10,854 nucleotides of DNA, taken from assembly GCA_013003285.1 (NCBI GenBank), contig JABDJY010000075.1, positions 1-10,854 on the forward strand, given 5' to 3'. The notes under the pieces are model-generated. The model was not told where the DNA came from. It did not search any database and saw only the letters and a program-made list of their open reading frames with translations. This DNA is from Alphaproteobacteria bacterium. Lineage in GTDB: Bacteria; Pseudomonadota; Alphaproteobacteria; UBA6615. This document shows, piece after piece, positions 1 through 6,400 of this stretch. Both the position numbers and the translations under genes were made by a program. How positions within the stretch are numbered: position 1 is the stretch's first letter; every line of letters begins with the position of its first letter.

Positions 1-85
1 ACCGAGGGTGGAGGGAGCTCGCCATTTTTCTCCGGTTAGGGGATTTTTGTTATTGAAAACGGGATGCAAGAAAGTGTGCAGCGCC

Positions 86-607
86 CTATTTCACCGTTAT
101 GCAGGTGCATGTCGCGAGATGGTTGACCCGCTGCGACACGGCGCCAAGCAGAAACCCCTCAAGTCGGCCAAGACCTCGACTCCCCATAACGATCATATCT
201 GCATTTTCGTGTTTGGCAGCTGCGAGAACAGCGTCGGCAGGTACTCCGTCGACAATCTTCACGTCGACATCCGTTGCACCGTGTTTCTCTGCAGCAGCAC
301 GTGCGCGATCGCAAACGAGTTGGCCGACCGCATCAAGAAACTCTTCAGTCATCTGCAAGGCGACCGGCACCTCGGCATATGATAGAGCCACCGTTCGTTC
401 CGCTTCGGCTTCGAGCTTGGCGATAAGATCGGCGGGCGCGTTAAGTCGTTCACACAAAGAACGCAGGCCTACCATGGGTTCGCCGCGCAGAAGCGAATGC
501 AGAATTAGCAAACGCGCTTTGTACTTGTCGGCCAGATCAGCAGCCAGTTCGACTGCCTTGTCAGCATGTTCCGATCCATCAGTCGGCACAATCAACGTTT
601 TGATCAT
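86..607 (-). CDS. Universal stress protein (UspA family)
   Basis: Single-domain universal stress protein of 173 residues, slightly longer than the usual 140-160. The N-terminus (MIKTLIVPTDGSEHADKAVE) is the typical first strand with the conserved Asp10 of the nucleotide pocket. Near the C-terminus the ATP-binding pattern G-2x-G-9x-G is present as Gly142, Gly145 and Gly155 (GSRGLG...LLGAVSQRV), followed by the last beta strand. The residue after Gly155 is Ala instead of the usual Ser/Thr, although a Ser follows two residues later. Members are cytoplasmic, dimeric, often ATP-binding proteins made under stress or growth arrest; the client or pathway here is unknown. The ATG is preceded by a purine-rich AAAAAGGGGG, which supports this start. 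It stands alone, divergent from the secreted-protein gene across a 434-bp gap. Family assignment is firm, specific role is not. Confidence 0.95.
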   Translation of the reverse strand: MIKTLIVPTDGSEHADKAVELAADLADKYKARLLILHSLLRGEPMVGLRSLCERLNAPADLIAKLEAEAERTVALSYAEVPVALQMTEEFLDAVGQLVCDRARAAAEKHGATDVDVKIVDGVPADAVLAAAKHENADMIVMGSRGLGRLEGFLLGAVSQRVNHLATCTCITVK

Positions 608-1041
608 GGCTAGCCCCCTTTTTCGTTCTGTCCCGCAACGAAACTAGCACATATTGGTCTGGATTGGGCCTTTCCTGCCTGGGATTCGCGTCAAACGATT
701 GAATCGTATGAGGTTACGCAGCCTGCAATGTAGCCAGGAACGCCCGCTTTTACCCCGAAGCAGACATCGGAGTATTCACGACCGGAATCGGGGGCAAACC
801 TGCCGTAATACGCCGTGCGTGACTACGACCGAGTTTGACGGTGGTCTCAACTGATCGACGCAACCCTTTTCGGACATAAAGATGCGATTGACTTAGGTCA
901 TACCCCTAGAATTGAGCAGGGAGCAACGTTCCTACGTTAGTTGGTTCATGCTCTTATCGGTCATTTGGTTGCGGTTATTTAAGGTTGAGGTATCGCATTC
1001 CAATTCATCAATCCACCTGGTTAGTTGGGTAAATTGCACAT
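608..1041. other. Intergenic gap between divergent genes
   Basis: This 434-bp gap separates the universal stress gene (minus) from the secreted-protein gene (plus). The only long plus-strand frame (654-854) is rich in Arg, Cys and Pro, has no ribosome binding site, and coincides with a degenerate repeat, so I do not call it a gene. The gap holds the repeat copy at 737-770, another related core (TTTTCGGACAT, 867-877) and two small palindromes at 691-706 (TCAAACGATTGA and CGATTGAATCG). TTGACT at 888-893 and TAGAAT at 907-912 resemble promoter boxes, but the 13-bp spacing is too short. No convincing promoter for either flanking gene was found. Confidence 0.6.
737..770 (+). repeat. Degenerate intergenic repeat, copy A
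   Basis: The stretch begins GGAACGCCCGCT and ends GACATCGG. Aligned by eye with the reverse complement of 3436-3479 it matches at about 26 of 34 positions, with one 10-base gap. The CCGCTTT...AAGCxGACAT pattern resembles a short intergenic repeat I recall as common in proteobacterial genomes; that recollection is not checked. There is no coding potential of its own. Confidence 0.45.
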
Positions 1042-2664
1042 ATGCTAGTATGGGGCAAGTCGACTTATAAATATGTCCTTGCCCTGACGGCTGGGCTTGC
1101 CCTGGCGTTCCCGTTGCACGCTGAACCAGGCGAAGACATTTCAAATGGCGGAGCGAAGGTGATTCACCAAGGCTCCGGGAACTTCGTCATAGATCAGTCA
1201 AATTCGGTGGTTGGTAACAGTTCCGATAGCTCGGCTCGGTCAGTCAATTTGCGACAGGTCGTACATGGCTACGACCCCACCATTGATACAGACGTTCCAC
1301 TTCATACCAATGTAACTTTAGACAACCGTGTTGGACGTCAGGTCGATAGCTCTGGCCGCGAGTACGCGCTCATTACTCTCTATCAGGTGGACCCGCCACT
1401 TGCGGATCTGCCGTCGCGGGAAGCCGGCATAGATCGCGGAAACGACATGAGAACTCCCGCGGATATGGTCAAGAGCACCTACTCTAACTATGTCAGCCCG
1501 GTATTCACCGACGATGCCGAACAGCACCCGGTGCCGAACCATCCCATTGGCCATTTCTTCGTGAAAATAGAGATCAGTGGATACCCAACGGTTCTCACAG
1601 GCATGACGACAATAAAACGCGCAGACGAGGAACTTGTCGAACTCACCTTGGGGCAAAGCCTTGGGGTCGGGGGAGTTCTCTTGATCCCGCAACCAGGCAG
1701 ACTGAATTCTGCTGAAGAGGTCGTCAACGAATTGAAACTGCGCCAGAGGCGTCTTCGAGTGATCGACGGCCGATTTTATAAAGAGAGCCCAGGAGGAGGT
1801 AATGTCGGACCAGAGTATGTGATCGAAGACGGCAACGTAGTATTTGCTCGTTTTAAGGTGCCTGCGAAAAACGCCAAGGATGCTCTCGCGATGTTCGTCG
1901 AATTCATTGGACGTGAGCAGCACAAAATCTTCGGATCGCTAATCAACCGGCCATATAAGGGTACAGGCGCTGGTTGCGCACCGTTTGCGATGGCTTGGCT
2001 GAAAGCCTCCGGAATAATTCCGTTCGTTGTAGAACCCGAACTCTCGCGTCGTGTTGATGACATGACCGGTGAGCCAACAGGGATGTCAGATCTATGGCAG
2101 TATCTACTCCGGACCGCGCACATACCTTGGGCCGATATTGGTTGCGATAGGCGGTTGGGTGCCGACCAAGCGATGCCCGCCAAATACACTGCTTACGATC
2201 ATCTCTTTCACAATGAAAGAAAGTCAGATCTTCGGAGCGCAATCCCGGGCCTCGCGGAAAAGATCAGGAAAGATCGAGGCAGCGTCGTTTCTACTCTGTT
2301 TGCTTTCGGTGCGTTAACACCGTTACGCGACTTGATAGTTGCGAGCAAACGCAAGGATCCGAATGATGTTAGAAATTATAAATGGGCAAGCGATGGCGAA
2401 GGATTCAACGCTCAGTTTTGGGATAACGCCCGTTTCTCGCGATGGATTAAGCAACTTTGGCAAAGTGACCCAGCACCGGACGGGATTGAGTTGGAAAGGG
2501 AAGGTCGGTTTATTGGTATCAGCGTGGACCTCATGAAAGTGCCACGCCAGACTGAACCATTCTTCAAAGAGGCGGATCGCATAAAATCAATGACCAAGCG
2601 CGTGGGGTTTCGCTTGTCGAAGTCATCCACCTGTCGGGATATATTTGGTTTTGGAGTGCAGTGA
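1042..2664 (+). CDS. Secreted protein, possible permuted papain-like hydrolase
   Basis: I do not recognise a named family for this 540-residue protein. The N-terminus has a clear Sec signal: two lysines (residues 6 and 10), a hydrophobic stretch about 11-25, and a likely signal peptidase I site after LHA (about residue 27), so it should be periplasmic or secreted. Residues 30-70 are Gly/Ser/Asn-rich and probably disordered. Two conserved-looking blocks follow: PIGHFFVKI with His171, then GYPTVLTGMT; and GTGAGCAPFAMAWLKASG with Cys312 at a helix start. A His on a strand followed by a Cys at a helix N-terminus is the order found in circularly permuted papain-like enzymes (LRAT, YiiX, DUF4105 type). 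That is an inference; no third catalytic residue is assigned. The C-terminal 200 residues are basic, with no recognised domain. Ribosome binding is weak (GGGT about 10 bases upstream). It is followed 38 bp later by a ceramidase-like gene. GC is lower than in the housekeeping block to the right. Confidence 0.8.
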   Translation: MLVWGKSTYKYVLALTAGLALAFPLHAEPGEDISNGGAKVIHQGSGNFVIDQSNSVVGNSSDSSARSVNLRQVVHGYDPTIDTDVPLHTNVTLDNRVGRQVDSSGREYALITLYQVDPPLADLPSREAGIDRGNDMRTPADMVKSTYSNYVSPVFTDDAEQHPVPNHPIGHFFVKIEISGYPTVLTGMTTIKRADEELVELTLGQSLGVGGVLLIPQPGRLNSAEEVVNELKLRQRRLRVIDGRFYKESPGGGNVGPEYVIEDGNVVFARFKVPAKNAKDALAMFVEFIGREQHKIFGSLINRPYKGTGAGCAPFAMAWLKASGIIPFVVEPELSRRVDDMTGEPTGMSDLWQYLLRTAHIPWADIGCDRRLGADQAMPAKYTAYDHLFHNERKSDLRSAIPGLAEKIRKDRGSVVSTLFAFGALTPLRDLIVASKRKDPNDVRNYKWASDGEGFNAQFWDNARFSRWIKQLWQSDPAPDGIELEREGRFIGISVDLMKVPRQTEPFFKEADRIKSMTKRVGFRLSKSSTCRDIFGFGVQ

Positions 2665-2702
2665 TCTGTCGATTACCCTTTGTCAGTTAGCAACCAGCAG
2701 TA

Positions 2703-3383
2703 GTGAACCGTAGCCCGCCGAGCGTGGAACAAAATCACATCGATATTTATTGCGAGCGCATTGGGCCCGATTTCTGGGCGGAGCCCCTAAATGCCATCAG
2801 CAATCTTGGCTTCATCGTCTCTGCGGCCTTGCTAATTTTATTTCTAAAACGTCAGAAACATACACCTGACGACGATGCGGCTTATTGGGGCCTTATCGCA
2901 CTAGTATTCTTGATTGGCATCGGCAGTGGACTCTTTCACACCCTGGCGAATCGATGGGCCATGTGGGCGGATATCATTCCGATCACCTTATTTATCGTTG
3001 GCTACTCATATCTGGCGTTAAGGCGCTTTGTGGGCATCAGCATAGGGCTAAGCTTGTTTGGGGCAGCCTTTGTTGTTGCTTTAACAGCCGCACTTCCCGC
3101 ACTAACCGCCTTACGCGGCAGTACTTACTTGCCGGCGGTGATAGGTATGTTCGCCGTCGGATTATTCCTGCGAGTTTCGGACCAGCCGCGAGCGGTCGCA
3201 AACTCAATATTAGCTTCAGGGTGCATTTTTGCGCTGTCATTAGGGTTCCGTACTTTAGATGGACCGCTTTGCAATATTCTTCCGAACGGGACACACTTTC
3301 TTTGGCATTTTCTGAACGCCATAGTTCTCTACATTTTAACTCGCACTATGGCTCAAGTTACGGAATCGCAAGTCCGCGACTAG
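2703..3383 (+). CDS. Ceramidase-like integral membrane hydrolase (CREST superfamily)
   Basis: A 226-residue multi-pass membrane protein with the alkaline ceramidase signature. The N-terminal IDIYCER...FWAEPLNAISNLGF is the typical first block. The metal-site residues of the CREST superfamily can all be placed: Ser75-x3-His79 (SGLFH), Asp90 (MWADIIPI) and the C-terminal His198-x3-His202 (HFLWH). The Ser-to-Asp spacing of 15 equals that in human ACER3 (Ser77, His81, Asp92, His217, His221). Six or seven hydrophobic helices are visible, consistent with the 7-helix fold. The family hydrolyses amide bonds of ceramides or similar lipids in the membrane; the bacterial substrate is unknown and need not be ceramide. 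The start is GTG with a poor ribosome binding site; an in-frame stop at 2688-2690 and the conserved N-terminal block leave few other choices. It is probably co-transcribed with the secreted-protein gene 38 bp upstream. Confidence 0.88.
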   Translation: MNRSPPSVEQNHIDIYCERIGPDFWAEPLNAISNLGFIVSAALLILFLKRQKHTPDDDAAYWGLIALVFLIGIGSGLFHTLANRWAMWADIIPITLFIVGYSYLALRRFVGISIGLSLFGAAFVVALTAALPALTALRGSTYLPAVIGMFAVGLFLRVSDQPRAVANSILASGCIFALSLGFRTLDGPLCNILPNGTHFLWHFLNAIVLYILTRTMAQVTESQVRD

Positions 3384-3386
3384 CCG

Positions 3387-3409
3387 ATCTGGCAAGTGTC
3401 AGATTTGTT
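3387..3409 (+). terminator. Weak candidate terminator after ceramidase-like gene
   Basis: ATCTG (3387-3391) and CAGAT (3400-3404) form a 5-bp stem with an 8-base loop, followed by TTGTT. It begins four bases after the stop codon of the ceramidase-like gene. The stem is short and the T-run is interrupted, so this is only a possibility. Confidence 0.25.
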
Positions 3410-3435
3410 GGTCGGCCAGCCGTGATTTGCAGCAA

Positions 3436-3479
3436 CCGATGTCCGGAAATGGCTAAAAGCCGCCGTCAGCGGCCGTTCC
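3436..3479 (-). repeat. Degenerate intergenic repeat, copy B (inverted)
   Basis: Read on the minus strand it begins GGAACGGCCGCT and ends GACATCGG, matching copy A at 737-770 at about 26 of 34 aligned positions. It carries 10 extra bases in the middle (GACGGCGGCT region). It lies in the opposite orientation to copy A, so the two copies flank the secreted-protein/ceramidase pair. A further related core, AAAAGCGGACATGG, lies at 3502-3515. Confidence 0.45.
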
Positions 3480-3525
3480 CTATCACGACCTGTTTCCACC
3501 TAAAAGCGGACATGGATAGGTCTGA

Positions 3526-3556
3526 GACTAAGTTTAGTCAGCCCCCCAGGGGGCTG
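3526..3556. repeat. Two adjacent perfect hairpins
   Basis: GACTAA-GT-TTAGTC (3526-3539) is immediately followed by, and shares one base with, CAGCCCCC-CA-GGGGGCTG (3539-3556), an 8-bp stem with a 2-base centre. Neither is followed by a T-run on either strand, so a standard intrinsic terminator is not supported. They sit about 105-135 bp before the dioxygenase start, near the change in base composition. Confidence 0.5.
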
Positions 3557-3661
3557 TGATCAAATCCGTTGTTTGACGCCATGCCTTAACCGGCCACGCG
3601 CGATATCTCCGAATTGGGCAGTTGGCGGCGATACGTCGCGACGCGTTAGCCAATATGGGCT

Positions 3662-4492
3662 ATGCTCTGCGGAACCCGTAAGAACACAGCGAAAAACGTG
3701 CCCAAGCTGCTGTCACCAGACCAAGTCGCGCAATACGAAACGGACGGATTCGTCGCGCCGATCCGGGCCTTTTCGCCCGAGGTGGCGGCTGACATTCGCG
3801 CCAAACTCGAGGCGTTGGAAGCCGCCGAGGGCGGGCCGCTTTCGGGCACGCTGCGCTTCAAGCCGCATCTGCTTTATCGTTTTCTCGACGAGGTGGTTTA
3901 CGACAGACAGGTTCTCGACGTGGTCGAGGATGTGATCGGGCCGAATATTCTGTGCTGGTCGTCGAGCTTTTTTACCAAGGAGGCGCGTGATGCGGCATTC
4001 GTGTCGTGGCACCAGGATTCGACCTATTGGGGACTGAGCGAGCCCAAGGTGACGTCGGCATGGATCGCCCTGACCCCCAGCACACGAGCGAACGGCTGTA
4101 TGCGCGTGATCCCCGGCAGTCACATCGGCGATCAGATCAGCCACACCGATACCCACGCGCCGGACAATATGCTGACCCGCGGCCAGGTGATTGATGCCGA
4201 AATCGACGAGGGCCAGGCGGTCGACATCGAATTGCAACCCGGTGAAATGTCGCTCCATCATGTGCGCCTGGTTCACGGCTCCGAGGCAAACACAACCGAC
4301 GACCGCCGGATCGGGTTCTCTATTCGTTATATTCCACCGGACGTTTATCAAACCACCCGGCAGCGGGACAGCGCGTCACTGGTGCGCGGCGTCGATAATT
4401 TCGACCATTTCGAGCATGAGCCGAAACCAGCGGCGGATTGCCACGCCGACGCCCTCGCCTGGCATGCCAAGGCGACGGAAATTCATAGCTAG
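3662..4492 (+). CDS. Phytanoyl-CoA dioxygenase (PhyH) family oxygenase
   Basis: A 276-residue protein of the PhyH family of Fe(II)/2-oxoglutarate oxygenases. The 2-His-1-carboxylate iron triad is visible as His117-x-Asp119 (SWHQDSTYW) and the distal His205 (LVHGSEAN). An arginine about 11 residues later (RRIGFSIRYIP, Arg215/216) fits 2-oxoglutarate binding. The HxD carboxylate is intact, so it should hydroxylate rather than halogenate. PGSHIGD and LQPGEMSLHH are typical core strands. Family substrates vary widely (acyl-CoAs, small acids, phosphonates, natural products) and nothing here fixes one. The ATG at 3662 has little ribosome binding site. GTG at 3698 would give MPKLLSPDQVAQYETDGF, a more usual family N-terminus, so the true start may be residue 13. 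It converges on ychF with only 21 bp between the stops and no clear terminator. Confidence 0.9.
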   Translation: MLCGTRKNTAKNVPKLLSPDQVAQYETDGFVAPIRAFSPEVAADIRAKLEALEAAEGGPLSGTLRFKPHLLYRFLDEVVYDRQVLDVVEDVIGPNILCWSSSFFTKEARDAAFVSWHQDSTYWGLSEPKVTSAWIALTPSTRANGCMRVIPGSHIGDQISHTDTHAPDNMLTRGQVIDAEIDEGQAVDIELQPGEMSLHHVRLVHGSEANTTDDRRIGFSIRYIPPDVYQTTRQRDSASLVRGVDNFDHFEHEPKPAADCHADALAWHAKATEIHS

Positions 4493-4513
4493 TTCCAGGC
4501 TAGGGCAGGTCGA

Positions 4514-5614
4514 TTAAACGTTGAAGCGGAACAGGATCACGTCGCCGTCCTGCACCACATAGTCCTTGCCCTCTTGGCGCAGTTTGCCGGCGTCGCGCGC
4601 ACCTTGTTCGCCGCCGCAGGCCATATAGTCGTCGTAGCTGATGGTCTCGGCGCGGATGAAGCCCTTTTGGAAATCGGTATGGATGGTCCCGGCCGCTTCC
4701 GGCGCCAGCGCGCCTTTAGGGATGGTCCAGGCCCGCGATTCCTTCGGGCCGGCGGTCAGAAAGGTGACCAGGTCGAGCAGACGGTAGCCGGAGCGGATGA
4801 CCCGTGCCAGCCCGGTTTCGGTCAGGCCCAGGCCTTCGAGGAATTCGCGCTGTTCTTCGGGGTCGGACAATTGCACGACCTCGGCCTCAATTTCGGCCGA
4901 CACCACGACGCATTCGGCGCCCTTCTCGGCGGCCATGGCGGCCACTTTTTCAGACAGCTCGTTGCCTTCGGCGGCGGATTCTTCATCCACATTGCAGACG
5001 AACAGGACGGGCTTCGAAGTAAGCAGTTGCAGGCGTTGATAGTCGGGTTGCAGGTCGGGGGGCACATCGACAGTGCGCGCCGGATCGCCATTGCGCAGGG
5101 CCTCCAGCACCAGCGATATGATTTTGAGTTGCGCCTTGGCGTCCTTGTCGCCACCGCGCGCGCGTTTCTCGGCCGTCTCGGCGCGTTTTTCCATGCTTTC
5201 AAGATCGGCCAGCAGCAGCTCGGTCTCGACCGTCTCGGCGTCGCGCACCGGATCGACCGAACCCTCCACATGGGTCACGTCGCCGCCCTCGAAGCAGCGC
5301 ACCACATGGCAGATGGCGTCGACCTCGCGAATATGGCCGAGAAATTGGTTGCCCAGCCCTTCGCCCTTGCTGGCGCCGCGTACCAGGCCGGCGATATCGA
5401 CGAATTCCATATAGGTCGGCACCACCGAGGCCGATTTGGCCAGCGCGGCGATGGCGTCGAGGCGTTCGTCGGGCACGGCGACCCGGCCGGCATTGGGCTC
5501 GATGGTGCAAAAGGGATAGTTGGCGGCCTGCGCCTGCACGGTGGCGGTCAGGGCGTTGAAGAGGGTCGACTTACCCACATTGGGCAAGCCGACGATACCG
5601 CAATTGAAACCCAT
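4514..5614 (-). CDS. ychF: Ribosome-binding ATPase YchF
   Basis: A full-length (366 aa) member of the Obg-related YchF/OLA1 P-loop family. Visible are the Walker A motif GLPNVGKST (residues 9-17), the DIAGL G3 motif (about 73-77) and the altered G4 motif NVDE (about 207-210), which replaces NKxD and gives YchF its preference for ATP. A charged coiled-coil insert spans about 130-175 (ETELLLADLESMEKRAETAE) and a C-terminal TGS domain runs from about 283 to the end. YchF binds the ribosome and is linked to translation fidelity and the oxidative stress response. The ATG is one base after the pth stop, and a strong GAGGGGA lies inside the end of pth, so the two genes are probably co-translated. 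Pth-YchF adjacency is widely conserved in bacteria. Confidence 0.98.
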   Translation of the reverse strand: MGFNCGIVGLPNVGKSTLFNALTATVQAQAANYPFCTIEPNAGRVAVPDERLDAIAALAKSASVVPTYMEFVDIAGLVRGASKGEGLGNQFLGHIREVDAICHVVRCFEGGDVTHVEGSVDPVRDAETVETELLLADLESMEKRAETAEKRARGGDKDAKAQLKIISLVLEALRNGDPARTVDVPPDLQPDYQRLQLLTSKPVLFVCNVDEESAAEGNELSEKVAAMAAEKGAECVVVSAEIEAEVVQLSDPEEQREFLEGLGLTETGLARVIRSGYRLLDLVTFLTAGPKESRAWTIPKGALAPEAAGTIHTDFQKGFIRAETISYDDYMACGGEQGARDAGKLRQEGKDYVVQDGDVILFRFNV

Positions 5615-5615
5615 A

Positions 5616-6374
5616 CTAATCCCCTCGGATTTTGGAAAAGGCGCGGCTCAAGGCGGCGCCGAGAGAGGTGTGCGGTTCTTCCGGTGTTTCGGCTGGATCG
5701 GGCGAATTGGCCGGTGCCGTGTCCTGGCGCAGAGGCTTAGGCGCGGCTTCCCTATCGGAATCGGGAGACGGTTTTTTGTGCGGCTTGCGCCCGGTTCCGG
5801 TTGCCTGCTGCACCGCCATGGTGACCTGGCTCATGAAGTCGCTATCGCGTCCGGCCAGCAAGGCTGGCAAGGCCTCGGCGATGGCGTCGAGTTCGGGCTC
5901 GACCCATTTCATGTCCTGCTTGGAAAAATCGCCGAGCACGTGATTATGCACCTTGTCCTTTTCGCCGGGATGACCGACCCCGAGGCGCACCCGCACATAA
6001 TCGGGTGAGCCCAAATGGGCGTGGAGGCTGCGCAGGCCATTATGGCCGGCATGACCGCCGCCGCGTTTAACCCGAATTTTGCCGGCGGCCAGATCGATCT
6101 CGTCTTGGAAGACGATAATGTCCTCGGGGGGGATCTTGAAAAACCGCGCCGCTTCTCCCACCGCCCGGCCGGACTCGTTCATGAAAGTGGTGGGTTTGAG
6201 CACCAGCACCTTTTCGCCGTCGATTGTGCCTTCGAAACTATCGGATTGGAACCGCGCGCGCGGCGCCGACAGGTTGTAGCGGCGGACGATCTCGTCCGCC
6301 GCCTTGAACCCAATATTGTGGCGATTGTCGCGGTATTTTGGCCCGGGATTTCCGAGCCCGACCAGCAAACGCAT
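5616..6374 (-). CDS. pth: Peptidyl-tRNA hydrolase with C-terminal extension
   Basis: Pth cleaves the ester bond of peptidyl-tRNAs that drop off ribosomes, recycling tRNA in the cytoplasm. The first 185-190 residues are a normal Pth: GLGNPGPKYRDNRHNIGF supplies Asn9 and the catalytic His19, KPTTFMNESG supplies Asn66, and FQDEID supplies Asp91. GGHAGHNGLRS supplies Asn112. These match E. coli Asn10, His20, Asn68, Asp93 and Asn114. The last roughly 60 residues (from about 190: GTGRKPHKKPSPDSDREAAP onward) are rich in Pro, Lys, Asp and Glu, probably disordered, and absent from the 194-residue E. coli enzyme. GGAG lies 9 bases before the ATG. It starts 26 bp after rplY and ends 1 bp before ychF, so it is most likely the middle gene of a rplY-pth-ychF operon. 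Confidence 0.98.
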   Translation of the reverse strand: MRLLVGLGNPGPKYRDNRHNIGFKAADEIVRRYNLSAPRARFQSDSFEGTIDGEKVLVLKPTTFMNESGRAVGEAARFFKIPPEDIIVFQDEIDLAAGKIRVKRGGGHAGHNGLRSLHAHLGSPDYVRVRLGVGHPGEKDKVHNHVLGDFSKQDMKWVEPELDAIAEALPALLAGRDSDFMSQVTMAVQQATGTGRKPHKKPSPDSDREAAPKPLRQDTAPANSPDPAETPEEPHTSLGAALSRAFSKIRGD

Positions 6375-6400
6375 GCCAAAGAACTCCGGTGGCGCGACCT

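Larger units (their letters stand above)
3384..3661. other. Intergenic region with repeats and hairpins
   Basis: This 278-bp region lies between the ceramidase-like gene and the dioxygenase gene. It contains a weak stem just after the upstream stop (3387-3404), a degenerate repeat (3436-3479), a second repeat core at 3502-3515 (AAAAGCGGACATGG), and two adjacent perfect hairpins at 3526-3556. The repeat portion is bounded by a 7-bp inverted repeat, ATGTCCG at 3439-3445 and CGGACAT at 3507-3513. Base composition shifts to the GC-rich type at its right end. I found no convincing promoter for the dioxygenase gene. Confidence 0.6.

Noticed and set aside
691..706. TCAAACGATTGA and CGATTGAATCG palindromes as an FNR/FixK-like operator of the universal stress gene
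   Set aside because: The half-sites do not match TTGAT-N4-ATCAA, and short palindromes of this size are expected by chance.
654..854. A 66-codon plus-strand frame in the first gap
   Set aside because: It is Arg/Cys/Pro-rich, lacks a ribosome binding site and overlaps the degenerate repeat; it is likely a by-product of the repeat.
888..912. TTGACT and TAGAAT as a promoter for the secreted-protein gene
   Set aside because: The spacing is 13 bp, too short for a sigma-70 promoter.
1318..1923. A 201-codon minus-strand frame inside the secreted-protein gene
   Set aside because: The plus-strand frame has a signal peptide, spans the whole region and shows motif-like blocks. The antisense product has no recognisable feature and no clear ribosome binding site.
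4574..5740. A 388-codon plus-strand frame opposite ychF and pth
   Set aside because: It is the antisense of two unmistakable genes; long open antisense frames are expected in GC-rich DNA, and the protein resembles no family.
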